DNA of 6,548 nt from Gammaproteobacteria bacterium (GTDB taxonomy: Bacteria > Pseudomonadota > Gammaproteobacteria > SZUA-21): NCBI GenBank assembly GCA_027021095.1, contig JALUUZ010000531.1, positions 1 through 6,548 on the forward strand. Reading direction: 5' to 3'. The translations under genes were made by a program, and so were the position numbers. The notes beneath the pieces are model-generated. The model saw only the letters and a list, made by a program, of their open reading frames with translations, had not been told where the DNA came from and did no database searches. Below are positions 1 to 5,563 of this stretch, piece after piece (position 1 is the stretch's first letter; each line of letters opens with the position of its first letter).

Positions 1-120
1 GCGCAGGCATAGCCGGCACTATGTCGAGCACGCCGACCGAGCGAAAGCCAGCCAGGGCGTGCCATGGCGCCGTCGCAGTAGAAGGGTGGTGAGCAATGCG
101 GGCTAGCTGTTTGCATGCCG
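1..120. other. Unassigned end of window below mltG
   Basis: No gene is recognised here. On the plus strand a 34-codon frame is open from the edge to a TAG at 104-106. On the minus strand an ATG at 65 opens toward the edge (MARPGWLSLGRRARHSAGYA), without a ribosome site and without the P-loop start expected of thymidylate kinase, the gene after mltG in E. coli. Any of these could be the tip of a real gene. No terminator with a U tract follows the mltG stop. Confidence 0.3.
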
Positions 121-1188
121 CTATTTGGACTTTTTCTTTTTCGGATAGGAGGAAAAAGGCCGTGCTTTCCCCTTGAGTTGGTACTTGATCACTGCGTTGT
201 TGTGTTCACGCAATGTCTTTGAAAATTTATGACTGCCACTGCCATCGCCACGCGCGACAAAATACAACTCGTCGCCGGGGGCCGGATGCAGCACCGCCTC
301 GATGGCCTCCCCCGATGGCATCGCAATCGGTGTCACCGGCAGTCCATAACGTGTATAGGTGTTATACGGGGTATCCTTGCGCAGGTCCTTGCGCCGTATA
401 TTCCCTTTGTACTTTTCCCCCATCCCGTAGATCACGGTCGGATCGGACTGCAGCTTCATGCCCTTGATCAACCGGCGTACGAAAACACCGGCGATCCTGG
501 GCCGCTCTGAGGGTGTCCCGGTTTCCTTTTCCACCACCGAAGCCAGTATCAACGCCTGGTAGGGGGTCTTGAGCGGCAGATTCTTGTCCCGTTTCTGCCA
601 TTCCGCGTTCAGTTTCTTCTCCATCAGCGCGTAGGCGCGCTTGAGCAGATCGATATCCGACGAGCCCTTGTCGATCTTATAGGTACTTGGATAAAACCTG
701 CCTTCCGGATGCACCCCGGGCTTACCGATCTTGGCCATGATTTCGGCCGGTTTCAGGCCTTTGAGCTCATGCGTCAGGTCCGGGTGCTGGTTGATCTTCT
801 GCATCATCTGCTTGAACGTCCAACCCTCGATAAAAGTGATCGTGTTACGGTGGATGTCACCAGTCACCAACTGCACGAAAAAACTGCGGGGGGTTGCGCC
901 GCGCTTGATATGATATTCGCCAACGTGAATCTTGTGTGCCTTGCCGCTCAAGCGCGCATGCCATTTGAAATAAGCCCGGTTACCGAGTATCCCGCGCTTG
1001 TGCAGTGCAGCGGCCACCGCCGCGATCGACATGCCTTTTTTAACCTGCAGCACGGTTTTCTCGTCCTCGATCTTCAGCGGTGCCGACAGAAATTCCTGGT
1101 AATCCAGAAATACCCAACCAAGAATAAGGCTGATCGCCAGTACCGTGACACCTGCCGCTTTCAATATTAGACTCTTCATCTCACCCAT
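121..1188 (-). CDS. mltG: Endolytic murein transglycosylase
   Basis: MltG (formerly YceG) is an inner-membrane enzyme that cuts nascent glycan strands within the chain, forming 1,6-anhydroMurNAc ends and helping set strand length. The 355 residues compare with 340 in E. coli. A single membrane segment spans about residues 6-28, with the bulk in the periplasm. A LysM-like part follows at about 42-115, then IEGWTFKQM and HPEGRFYPSTYKI. The catalytic Glu220 lies in ASVVEKETGTPSERPRIAGVF. LQSDPTVIYGMG at 246-257, TPYNTYTRYGLP and the HPAPGDELYFVARGDGSHxF-like ending are all typical. The C terminus carries a lysine run (PKKKKSK) that E. coli MltG lacks. The ATG at 1188 has no strong ribosome site, and the ATG three codons in (1179) is possible. 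It starts 41 bp after pabC, the usual neighbour, and no terminator is clear downstream. Confidence 0.95.
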   Translation of the reverse strand: MGEMKSLILKAAGVTVLAISLILGWVFLDYQEFLSAPLKIEDEKTVLQVKKGMSIAAVAAALHKRGILGNRAYFKWHARLSGKAHKIHVGEYHIKRGATPRSFFVQLVTGDIHRNTITFIEGWTFKQMMQKINQHPDLTHELKGLKPAEIMAKIGKPGVHPEGRFYPSTYKIDKGSSDIDLLKRAYALMEKKLNAEWQKRDKNLPLKTPYQALILASVVEKETGTPSERPRIAGVFVRRLIKGMKLQSDPTVIYGMGEKYKGNIRRKDLRKDTPYNTYTRYGLPVTPIAMPSGEAIEAVLHPAPGDELYFVARGDGSGSHKFSKTLREHNNAVIKYQLKGKARPFSSYPKKKKSK

Positions 1189-1229
1189 ACATCTGTTATC
1201 GTTCTTTTAACACCACAGCGAACCCCCGG

Positions 1230-2057
1230 TCATTGCTCCAGGCTGTCTGCCAATTGTTCTATCAACGTTGCAGTGACCTCTCCGGGGCTTGCAAATTCCT
1301 TTCCGTTAAAGCGCTTGACCGGACAGATACCGATCAAACTATTGGTGACAAACATCTCAGAACACAAGTCTACCTGGTGTAACGGCACTGGCGCGACCTG
1401 CGGGCCTATGCCCAGCTTTTCGGCCAGCTCCAGCACGACCCCCCGGATTACCCCTTCAACCCCTGCACCTGACAGCGCCGGGGTCAGCAACCTGTCGTCC
1501 TTGACGACAAAAACATTACTCATTGTACCGCTTATCACGTGCTTCTGCTGATCCAGCATCACCCCTTCGCCGAACTCGGTGCTGCGCCACTCCTGCCTGG
1601 CCAGTACCTGTTCCAGGCGGTTCAGGTGTTTGATGCCGGCCAGTGAAGGATTATACCCTACTGGCTGCCTGCACAGGGCCAGGCTGATCCCTTCAGCCGG
1701 GCTTTGCCTCTCTGGCCACGGAAAACGGCACACGATCCGCCGTGCCGGGCTGTGGCTGTCAGCCAGGTAACCGCGCACGGAATCACCACGGGTCACGGTG
1801 ATCTTGACCACCGCCGGCCCTGTGTGTCCCGCGGTCACTTGCTTCACTTCCTGCCACAGCCGCGCAGGCTCCGGCATTGGAATCAGCAGCCGTTCACAGC
1901 CTCGCTGCATACGCTGCAGGTGCTGTTGCCAGAACTGGGCGCGGCCGCCGGTCCACGCGATGGTCTCGAACACGCCATGCCCGTACTGCAGGCCACGGTC
2001 CGTCAACGGCACCTGCTGTGCCGGCCTGCCATCGACCAGGCAGTCGACAGGTGTCAC
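1230..2057 (-). CDS. pabC: Aminodeoxychorismate lyase (PLP fold-type IV)
   Basis: PabC uses pyridoxal phosphate to split 4-amino-4-deoxychorismate into p-aminobenzoate and pyruvate, the step after PabB. From the GTG at 2057 it has 275 residues (E. coli 269). Visible motifs are LTDRGLQYGHGVFETI at 18-33, KITVTRGDSVRGY at 85-97, and the PLP lysine Lys143 in NPSLAGIKHLNRLEQVL, which is nearly the E. coli text. SGTMSNVF at 176-183 and GVEGVIRG follow. The GTG is chosen because it overlaps the pabB stop by four bases (GTGA), giving translational coupling. An upstream in-frame GTG at 2090 would add 11 residues inside pabB and looks less likely. Ser176 sits where fold-type IV enzymes, E. coli PabC included (VTECC), usually have the Glu near the PLP ring nitrogen. 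A branched-chain or D-amino acid aminotransferase is the main alternative, but the lysine motif and context favour PabC. Confidence 0.92.
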   Translation of the reverse strand: MTPVDCLVDGRPAQQVPLTDRGLQYGHGVFETIAWTGGRAQFWQQHLQRMQRGCERLLIPMPEPARLWQEVKQVTAGHTGPAVVKITVTRGDSVRGYLADSHSPARRIVCRFPWPERQSPAEGISLALCRQPVGYNPSLAGIKHLNRLEQVLARQEWRSTEFGEGVMLDQQKHVISGTMSNVFVVKDDRLLTPALSGAGVEGVIRGVVLELAEKLGIGPQVAPVPLHQVDLCSEMFVTNSLIGICPVKRFNGKEFASPGEVTATLIEQLADSLEQ

Positions 2058-3490
2058 GACCGCACCCCGGGCCAGCCGTCGGCATCGCACAAGGCCTGGA
2101 GCATCCCCCTCGCCTTGCTGCGGGTTTCGTGCAGTTCGCGTTCGGGTTCCGAGTCATGCACGATACCGGCACCGGCCCGCAGCGAGACCTGGCCGGGCCC
2201 CACCAGCAGGCTGCGGATCAGGATATTGAGATCCAGGTCGCCCCGGCGATCGAGGTAGCCGATCGAACCCGTATAGAACCCACGCCCGGCCTGTTCCAGT
2301 TGCGCGATGATCTCCATACACCGGATTTTCGGGCAGCCGGTAATAGTGCCGCCCGGGAACACCGCCCTGATCAGGTCCACGGGTGTCAGCCCGGGCTGCA
2401 GCCGGCCGCTGATATTCGATACGATATGGTGCACATGTGCATAAGTCTCCAGGGTCAGAAACTCATCGACGTGAATACTGCCCGGCACACAGACTCTGCC
2501 CAGGTCATTGCGCTCGAGGTCGACCAGCATCACATGCTCGGCACGCTCCTTTGGATGGGCCATCAATTCCGCGGCGAACCCCTGGTCGGCAGACCTGGAT
2601 TCCGCCCTTGGCCGGGTGCCGGCGATCGGCCTGGTCTGTACCTGCCCATCCCGGCAACTGACCAGCCGTTCTGGTGATGAACTCAGCAGTGCATGCTCCT
2701 GCCAGTATACCAGTGCGGCGAAAGGGGCCGGATTATAGCGGCACAGTTGTGCATAGATCTGGTCTGCACTGACGCCCGGTCTAGGCCGTGCCAGCCACTG
2801 GCGCGACAGGTTGACCTGAAACACATCACCTTCACGGATAAAATCGCGGATACTGGCGACACCCTCGAGAAATTGTTCGGCCGCTTCTTCGCGAAGTGAA
2901 TCGACCAACAGTCTGCGGGTCACCGGTTCCGGGGCGGCGTGCCGAGACCGTGCAGCCGCCTGCTGCAGCGGTGCCATACAGTCGCCGTATTCGGGTTCGC
3001 AGACCAGCCAGGTCTTGCCCGCAATGCGGTCGACGATCAGTGCCGCCGGACAACGGGTTGCGAAAGCAAGCGGAAACCGGTCAGCACTCGGTGGCAGCCG
3101 CAGCGTCGGCTCGATCTGCTGTGCGAGCTCGTAGCCGAGATAGACGAACCAGCCACCGCTGAACAGCGGTCCTGTCGAACCGTCTGTGTCACAACGCTGT
3201 GACAGATACCAGCGCTCCAGTGCCGCCAGAAAATCAGTCTGCCCGGCGGCAAAGGGACCGCGCAGTGCAGACAACGAATGCAATACCAGGGATTGTTGCG
3301 GATAGGCGAACAAAATATCGTAACGGCTCAAGCCACCGCCGCCAGCCAGGCTTTGCAGCAGAAAGGGGAAACGGTCTGGGTCTGTTGCCTGCAGCCTGTG
3401 CAGATCGACCACATGGCCGAGGCAATGGACATGACACACATCGTCCAGCTTCATCAGTCTGAACTTGGACTGGCCGGCATCGTTCACCAT
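2054..3490 (-). CDS. pabB: Aminodeoxychorismate synthase component I (chorismate-utilising enzyme, PabB type)
   Basis: With an amidotransferase partner (PabA, not in this window), PabB aminates chorismate to 4-amino-4-deoxychorismate, the first step of p-aminobenzoate and folate synthesis. From the ATG at 3490 it has 478 residues (E. coli 453). The N-terminal domain shows LSRYDILFAYP and GGWFVYLGYELAQQIEP. The catalytic domain shows GDVFQVNLS, SPER at 272-275, RPIAGTRPR with PIAGT at 288-292, ERAEHVMLVDLERNDLGRV, FPGGTITGCPK from 378, and RAGAGIVHDSEPERE near the end. The GG(T/S)ITG segment is PabB-like, whereas PIAGT is the TrpE form; E. coli PabB has PIKGT with a catalytic Lys. The start is uncertain: 3490, an ATG at 3454 (466 residues), or the far frame end at 3604, and none has a clear ribosome site. 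The pabC overlap and the absence of a trp context favour PabB over TrpE. Confidence 0.88.
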   Translation of the reverse strand: MVNDAGQSKFRLMKLDDVCHVHCLGHVVDLHRLQATDPDRFPFLLQSLAGGGGLSRYDILFAYPQQSLVLHSLSALRGPFAAGQTDFLAALERWYLSQRCDTDGSTGPLFSGGWFVYLGYELAQQIEPTLRLPPSADRFPLAFATRCPAALIVDRIAGKTWLVCEPEYGDCMAPLQQAAARSRHAAPEPVTRRLLVDSLREEAAEQFLEGVASIRDFIREGDVFQVNLSRQWLARPRPGVSADQIYAQLCRYNPAPFAALVYWQEHALLSSSPERLVSCRDGQVQTRPIAGTRPRAESRSADQGFAAELMAHPKERAEHVMLVDLERNDLGRVCVPGSIHVDEFLTLETYAHVHHIVSNISGRLQPGLTPVDLIRAVFPGGTITGCPKIRCMEIIAQLEQAGRGFYTGSIGYLDRRGDLDLNILIRSLLVGPGQVSLRAGAGIVHDSEPERELHETRSKARGMLQALCDADGWPGVRS

Positions 3491-3512
3491 CCGTCTACTG
3501 CGTCGACAGCAT

Positions 3513-3549
3513 GACACGCCCCGGCCGACCCTGGTCCGGCCGGCGTGTC
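3513..3549 (-). promoter_or_regulatory. Strong GC-rich hairpin between fabF and pabB
   Basis: GACACGCC (3513-3520) pairs with GGCGTGTC (3542-3549). After a 2-base bulge GGCCG (3523-3527) pairs with CGGCC (3537-3541), giving 13 bp in all. There is no T run on either side, so it is not a canonical Rho-independent terminator. It lies 88 bp below the fabF stop and 22 bp above the chosen pabB start. A second, 6-bp stem (3602-3607 with 3618-3623) stands closer to fabF. Possible roles are mRNA processing, 3' protection of fabF mRNA, or limiting read-through into pabB; none is shown. Confidence 0.5.
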
Positions 3550-3637
3550 GACCATGCCTGCGCGCTCGCCGGACGTGAAAATCACCCAGGCCGCACCCTT
3601 GCACCGTCTTGCGACGAACGGTGGTGAGAAAGGCGGG

Positions 3638-4876
3638 CTAGAGCTTTTTGAACACCAGTGTGCCATTGGTACCGCCAAAACCGAACGAATTCGATGCGGC
3701 GACATCGATTTTCATTTCCCTGGCCGTATTGGGCACGAAATCCAGGTCACATTCAGGATCCTGGTTCTCGATGTTGATCGTCGGCGGTGCCACCTGGTCG
3801 CGGATAGACAGCACCGAGAAAACGGCCTCGACACCGCCGGCTGCGCCGAGCAGATGCCCGATCATCGACTTGGTGGAACTGATTGCCACCTTGGTGGCAT
3901 GTGCACCCAACGCCGACTTGATCGCCTTGGTTTCAGCGATATCCCCCGCCGGCGTGGACGTACCATGTGCATTGATATAATCGATCGCGGTCGCATCGAT
4001 CCCTGCATCGTCGAAACTGTTGCGCATGCAGCGTGCCGCACCTTCGCCACCCGCCGGCGGCTGTGTCATATGAAACGCGTCACCACTCATCCCGAATCCG
4101 ATCAGCTCGGCATAGATCTTCGCGCCGCGTTTCTTCGCATGTTCATATTCTTCCAGCACCACCACGCCCGCTCCATCACCAAGCACGAAACCGTCCCGGT
4201 CGCGATCCCAGGGCCGGCTGGCATGCTGTGGATCATCGTTGCGCGTCGACAGGGCGCGGGCCGCGGCAAAGCCGCCAAGCCCGGTCGGGGTGGTTGCCAT
4301 TTCGGCGCCGCCGGCGATCATCACGTCGGCATCGCCATAGGCGATGATGCGCATCGACTCGCCGATATTGTGCGTGCCCGTGGTACAGGCCGTCACGATT
4401 GCGATGTTCGGTCCCTGGAACCCGTACTTGATCGACAGGTTGCCTGAAATCATGTTGATGATGCTCTGCGGCACGAAGAACGGCGAGATTTTTTTCGGCC
4501 CGCCTTTCAAAAATGACGCATAGCCCTTCTCGATCGATGAAATACCCCCGATACCGGAACCGATCGCGACCCCGATACGTTCCGGGTTGCTGGTCTCTAC
4601 ACTGATCCCTGAATCTTCGACCGCCTGGCAGCCGGCAGCGATGCCGTAATGGATGAAAGGATCCATTTTCTTGACATCACGGCGTGGGATGTACTGGTCG
4701 ACTTCAAAACCTTTGACGGCGCCCCCGAATCTGGAACTGAAGCTGCTGGTATCAAAAGTGGTGATGGTTTCAATACCGCTTTTACCCGCAAGAATATTAT
4801 CCCAGCTTTCCTTGACCGAAAGCCCGACAGGGGACAAGATTCCAAGTCCTGTTACTACAACACGCCGTCTAGACAA
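3638..4876 (-). CDS. fabF: 3-oxoacyl-[acyl-carrier-protein] synthase II (beta-ketoacyl-ACP synthase II)
   Basis: FabF condenses malonyl-ACP with acyl-ACP, releasing CO2, in the elongation of saturated and unsaturated chains. It is a cytoplasmic thiolase-fold homodimer. The 412 residues compare with 413 in E. coli. The catalytic triad is Cys164 (VTACTTGTHNIG), His304 (NAHGTSTPAGD) and His341 (KSMIGHLLGAAGG), with the conserved Lys336 before it. The ending NSFGFGGTNGTLVF is the usual oxyanion and glycine-rich loop. The start is TTG at 4876, supported by AGGAG six bases upstream and by alignment of the N terminus; no better ATG exists nearby. It lies 78 bp after acpP, probably in the same transcript. 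The TTG may hold translation below that of ACP. On the plus strand a 300-codon open frame opposite this gene is a shadow. FabB-type synthase is the alternative, but the neighbours and motifs fit FabF. Confidence 0.97.
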   Translation of the reverse strand: MSRRRVVVTGLGILSPVGLSVKESWDNILAGKSGIETITTFDTSSFSSRFGGAVKGFEVDQYIPRRDVKKMDPFIHYGIAAGCQAVEDSGISVETSNPERIGVAIGSGIGGISSIEKGYASFLKGGPKKISPFFVPQSIINMISGNLSIKYGFQGPNIAIVTACTTGTHNIGESMRIIAYGDADVMIAGGAEMATTPTGLGGFAAARALSTRNDDPQHASRPWDRDRDGFVLGDGAGVVVLEEYEHAKKRGAKIYAELIGFGMSGDAFHMTQPPAGGEGAARCMRNSFDDAGIDATAIDYINAHGTSTPAGDIAETKAIKSALGAHATKVAISSTKSMIGHLLGAAGGVEAVFSVLSIRDQVAPPTINIENQDPECDLDFVPNTAREMKIDVAASNSFGFGGTNGTLVFKKL

Positions 4877-4882
4877 GTTTTT

Positions 4883-4887
4883 CTCCT
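4883..4887 (-). promoter_or_regulatory. Ribosome binding site that sets the TTG start of fabF (AGGAG)
   Basis: On the minus strand AGGAG is followed by six bases (AAAAAC) and then TTG. This spacing is ideal, and the TTG opens exactly at the residue where E. coli FabF begins (MSxRRVVVTGLG), so the rare start codon is well supported. Confidence 0.85.
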
Positions 4888-4946
4888 GGGAAGTGAGTCA
4901 GATGCATCTCGCTGAAGTTCTGCTGTTGCAAGGCGCAGGCTCGATG

Positions 4947-4963
4947 ACCGGCGCTCAGCCGGT
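4947..4963 (-). promoter_or_regulatory. Hairpin spanning the acpP stop codon
   Basis: ACCGGC and GCCGGT form a perfect 6-bp stem with a 5-base loop that contains most of the acpP TGA stop. No U tract follows, so it is not an intrinsic terminator. It sits between acpP and fabF, where a 3' stabiliser or processing hairpin could let acpP mRNA outnumber fabF mRNA. That role is inference. Confidence 0.45.
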
Positions 4964-5203
4964 TTCTACATTCTGCTTGATGTAATCGATAACCTGCTGA
5001 ACCGTCTTGATCTCATCGGATACCTCGTCGGGTATCTCACAATCGAACGCTTCTTCAAGACTCATAACGAGTTCGACTGTCTCCAGTGAATCGGCACCCA
5101 GGTCATCGATAAAGGAAGACTCGTTTTTAACGTCTTCTTCTTTCACGCCGAGGGTTTCGACAACGATTTCCTTGACGCGCTGTTCAATGTCTTTACTACT
5201 CAT
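4955..5203 (-). CDS. acpP: Acyl carrier protein
   Basis: AcpP is the small acidic carrier that holds growing acyl chains on a 4'-phosphopantetheine arm and is the substrate partner of FabD, FabG and FabF, whose genes surround it. The 82 residues compare with 78 in E. coli. The prosthetic group site is Ser39 in GADSLETVELVM, the family's DSL motif followed by the acidic helix II that docks partner enzymes. EIPDE at 56-60 and VIDYIK near the end are typical. I chose the ATG at 5203, where MSSKDIEQRVKEIV matches the family N terminus, with AGAG shortly before it. The frame stays open upstream to 5308, but that extension has no family resemblance. Cys55 stands where E. coli ACP has Thr (FDCEIPDE against FDTEIPDE), which is unusual in a protein that normally lacks Cys. 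The gene probably has its own promoter in the long spacer upstream. Confidence 0.97.
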   Translation of the reverse strand: MSSKDIEQRVKEIVVETLGVKEEDVKNESSFIDDLGADSLETVELVMSLEEAFDCEIPDEVSDEIKTVQQVIDYIKQNVETG

Positions 5204-5240
5204 ATCTCTATCATCCCGTTTGGTTAGGTTGTCAACATGC

Positions 5241-5328
5241 TTTCCCACAGAGCCAGGGAAAACGCTGGCATTCCTTCGGCCCCAATAAATTCGAGCCCGC
5301 CAATGCATTTCTTAAGGAATACCGCCAG
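5241..5328 (-). promoter_or_regulatory. Structured acpP leader with competing stems
   Basis: Three stems can be drawn on the minus-strand RNA. Stem I pairs 5314-5320 with 5270-5276 (7 bp) and, past a 3-base bulge, 5324-5328 with 5265-5269 (5 bp). Stem II pairs 5265-5269 with 5252-5256 (5 bp, 8-base loop). Stem III pairs 5256-5261 with 5241-5246 (6 bp, 9-base loop). Stem II excludes both I and III, while I and III can coexist. No U tract follows, and stem III ends 37 nt before the acpP ATG, so it is not a classic attenuator. It matches no riboswitch class I recognise. The pairings are visible in the sequence; a regulatory role is inference. Confidence 0.4.
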
Positions 5329-5453
5329 AAACAATCAACACCGACGACTGGCAATCAATACACTTCTAAAGCTGGCAATAAAATAAATGGATGAGCCATT
5401 CTGCGGCCAGTATTGTAGTGAAATCCAAGGCAACATGCTACCAAGGAATACCG
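5314..5453 (-). repeat. Two exact 11-bp direct repeats in the acpP leader
   Basis: The minus-strand word CGGTATTCCTT occurs at 5443-5453 and again at 5314-5324, with starts 129 bp apart. Both copies could pair with AAGGAATGCC, which lies further down the leader (minus-strand word at 5267-5276). The stretch between them also holds CTGGCAAT twice (5348-5355 and 5372-5379, 24 bp apart). There is no coding frame here. Confidence 0.55.
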
Positions 5454-5465
5454 GTCCGCCGGATT
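5447..5465 (-). promoter_or_regulatory. CCGG stem-loop or palindrome just downstream of the acpP promoter candidates
   Basis: CCGG (5451-5454) pairs with CCGG (5459-5462) around a 4-base loop, and AAT/ATT extend the stem past a one-base bulge. It is a GC island at the border of the A/T-rich promoter stretch. It could be a 5'-end hairpin that protects the mRNA or an operator-like palindrome. I do not recognise it as a FadR or other known site. Confidence 0.35.
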
Positions 5466-5471
5466 ACACGA

Positions 5472-5499
5472 AAAATACCGATTAATATAAAAATATCAA
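5472..5499 (-). promoter_or_regulatory. Candidate sigma-70 promoter 2 for acpP
   Basis: On the minus strand, TTGATA (5494-5499, 5 of 6 to consensus) and TATTTT (5472-5477, 4 of 6) are separated by 16 bp. The -35 has the better match and the -10 a poorer one than in candidate 1, which it follows closely. A start near 5465 would put the CCGG hairpin at 5447-5465 at the very 5' end of the transcript. Either or both candidates could serve acpP. Confidence 0.4.
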
Positions 5500-5502
5500 T
5501 AA

Positions 5503-5531
5503 ATTATAAACTATCCTTTATACTGTTTCAG
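5503..5531 (-). promoter_or_regulatory. Candidate sigma-70 promoter 1 for acpP
   Basis: On the minus strand, CTGAAA (5526-5531, 4 of 6 to TTGACA) stands 17 bp upstream of a perfect TATAAT (5503-5508). The 28 bases above the -35 are A/T-rich, like an UP element. It lies just after the fabG terminator. The predicted start near 5496 would give a leader of roughly 290 nt before the acpP ATG. This is a consensus match only, in a stretch so A/T-rich (21 G+C in 5463-5570 by hand count) that chance matches are easy. Confidence 0.5.
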
Positions 5532-5563
5532 AAGTCTATTACTTTATTTGATTTATCTATCAG

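Noticed and set aside
1877..2677. 266-codon open frame on the plus strand opposite pabB and pabC
   Set aside because: It spans two genes with strong motifs on the other strand and has no recognisable domain or start signal.
3491..3604. Extension of pabB to the ATG at 3604
   Set aside because: The added residues are Arg-rich with no PabB resemblance and would include the GC-rich hairpin; the ATG at 3490 or 3454 is more likely.
3545..4447. 300-codon open frame on the plus strand opposite fabF
   Set aside because: It lies wholly against a clear FabF, has an R/H/C-rich composition typical of an antisense shadow in GC-rich DNA, and no family motif.
4900..4909. 10-bp palindrome AGATGCATCT between acpP and fabF
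   Set aside because: A single short palindrome with no second copy or known operator match; chance is sufficient.
5204..5236. TTGACA close to acpP as a -35 element
   Set aside because: No acceptable -10 follows at 16-18 bp (only GATAGA or similar), and the start would fall at or inside the coding region.
5204..5308. N-terminal extension of acpP to an upstream ATG at 5308
   Set aside because: The added 35 residues are unlike ACP, and the ATG at 5203 matches the family start; the stretch is better read as leader.
5386..5400. AATGG/CCATT hairpin followed by a T-rich run as a second terminator
   Set aside because: The stem is only five pairs, mostly A-T, and the following run is interrupted by A's; it is too weak to call.
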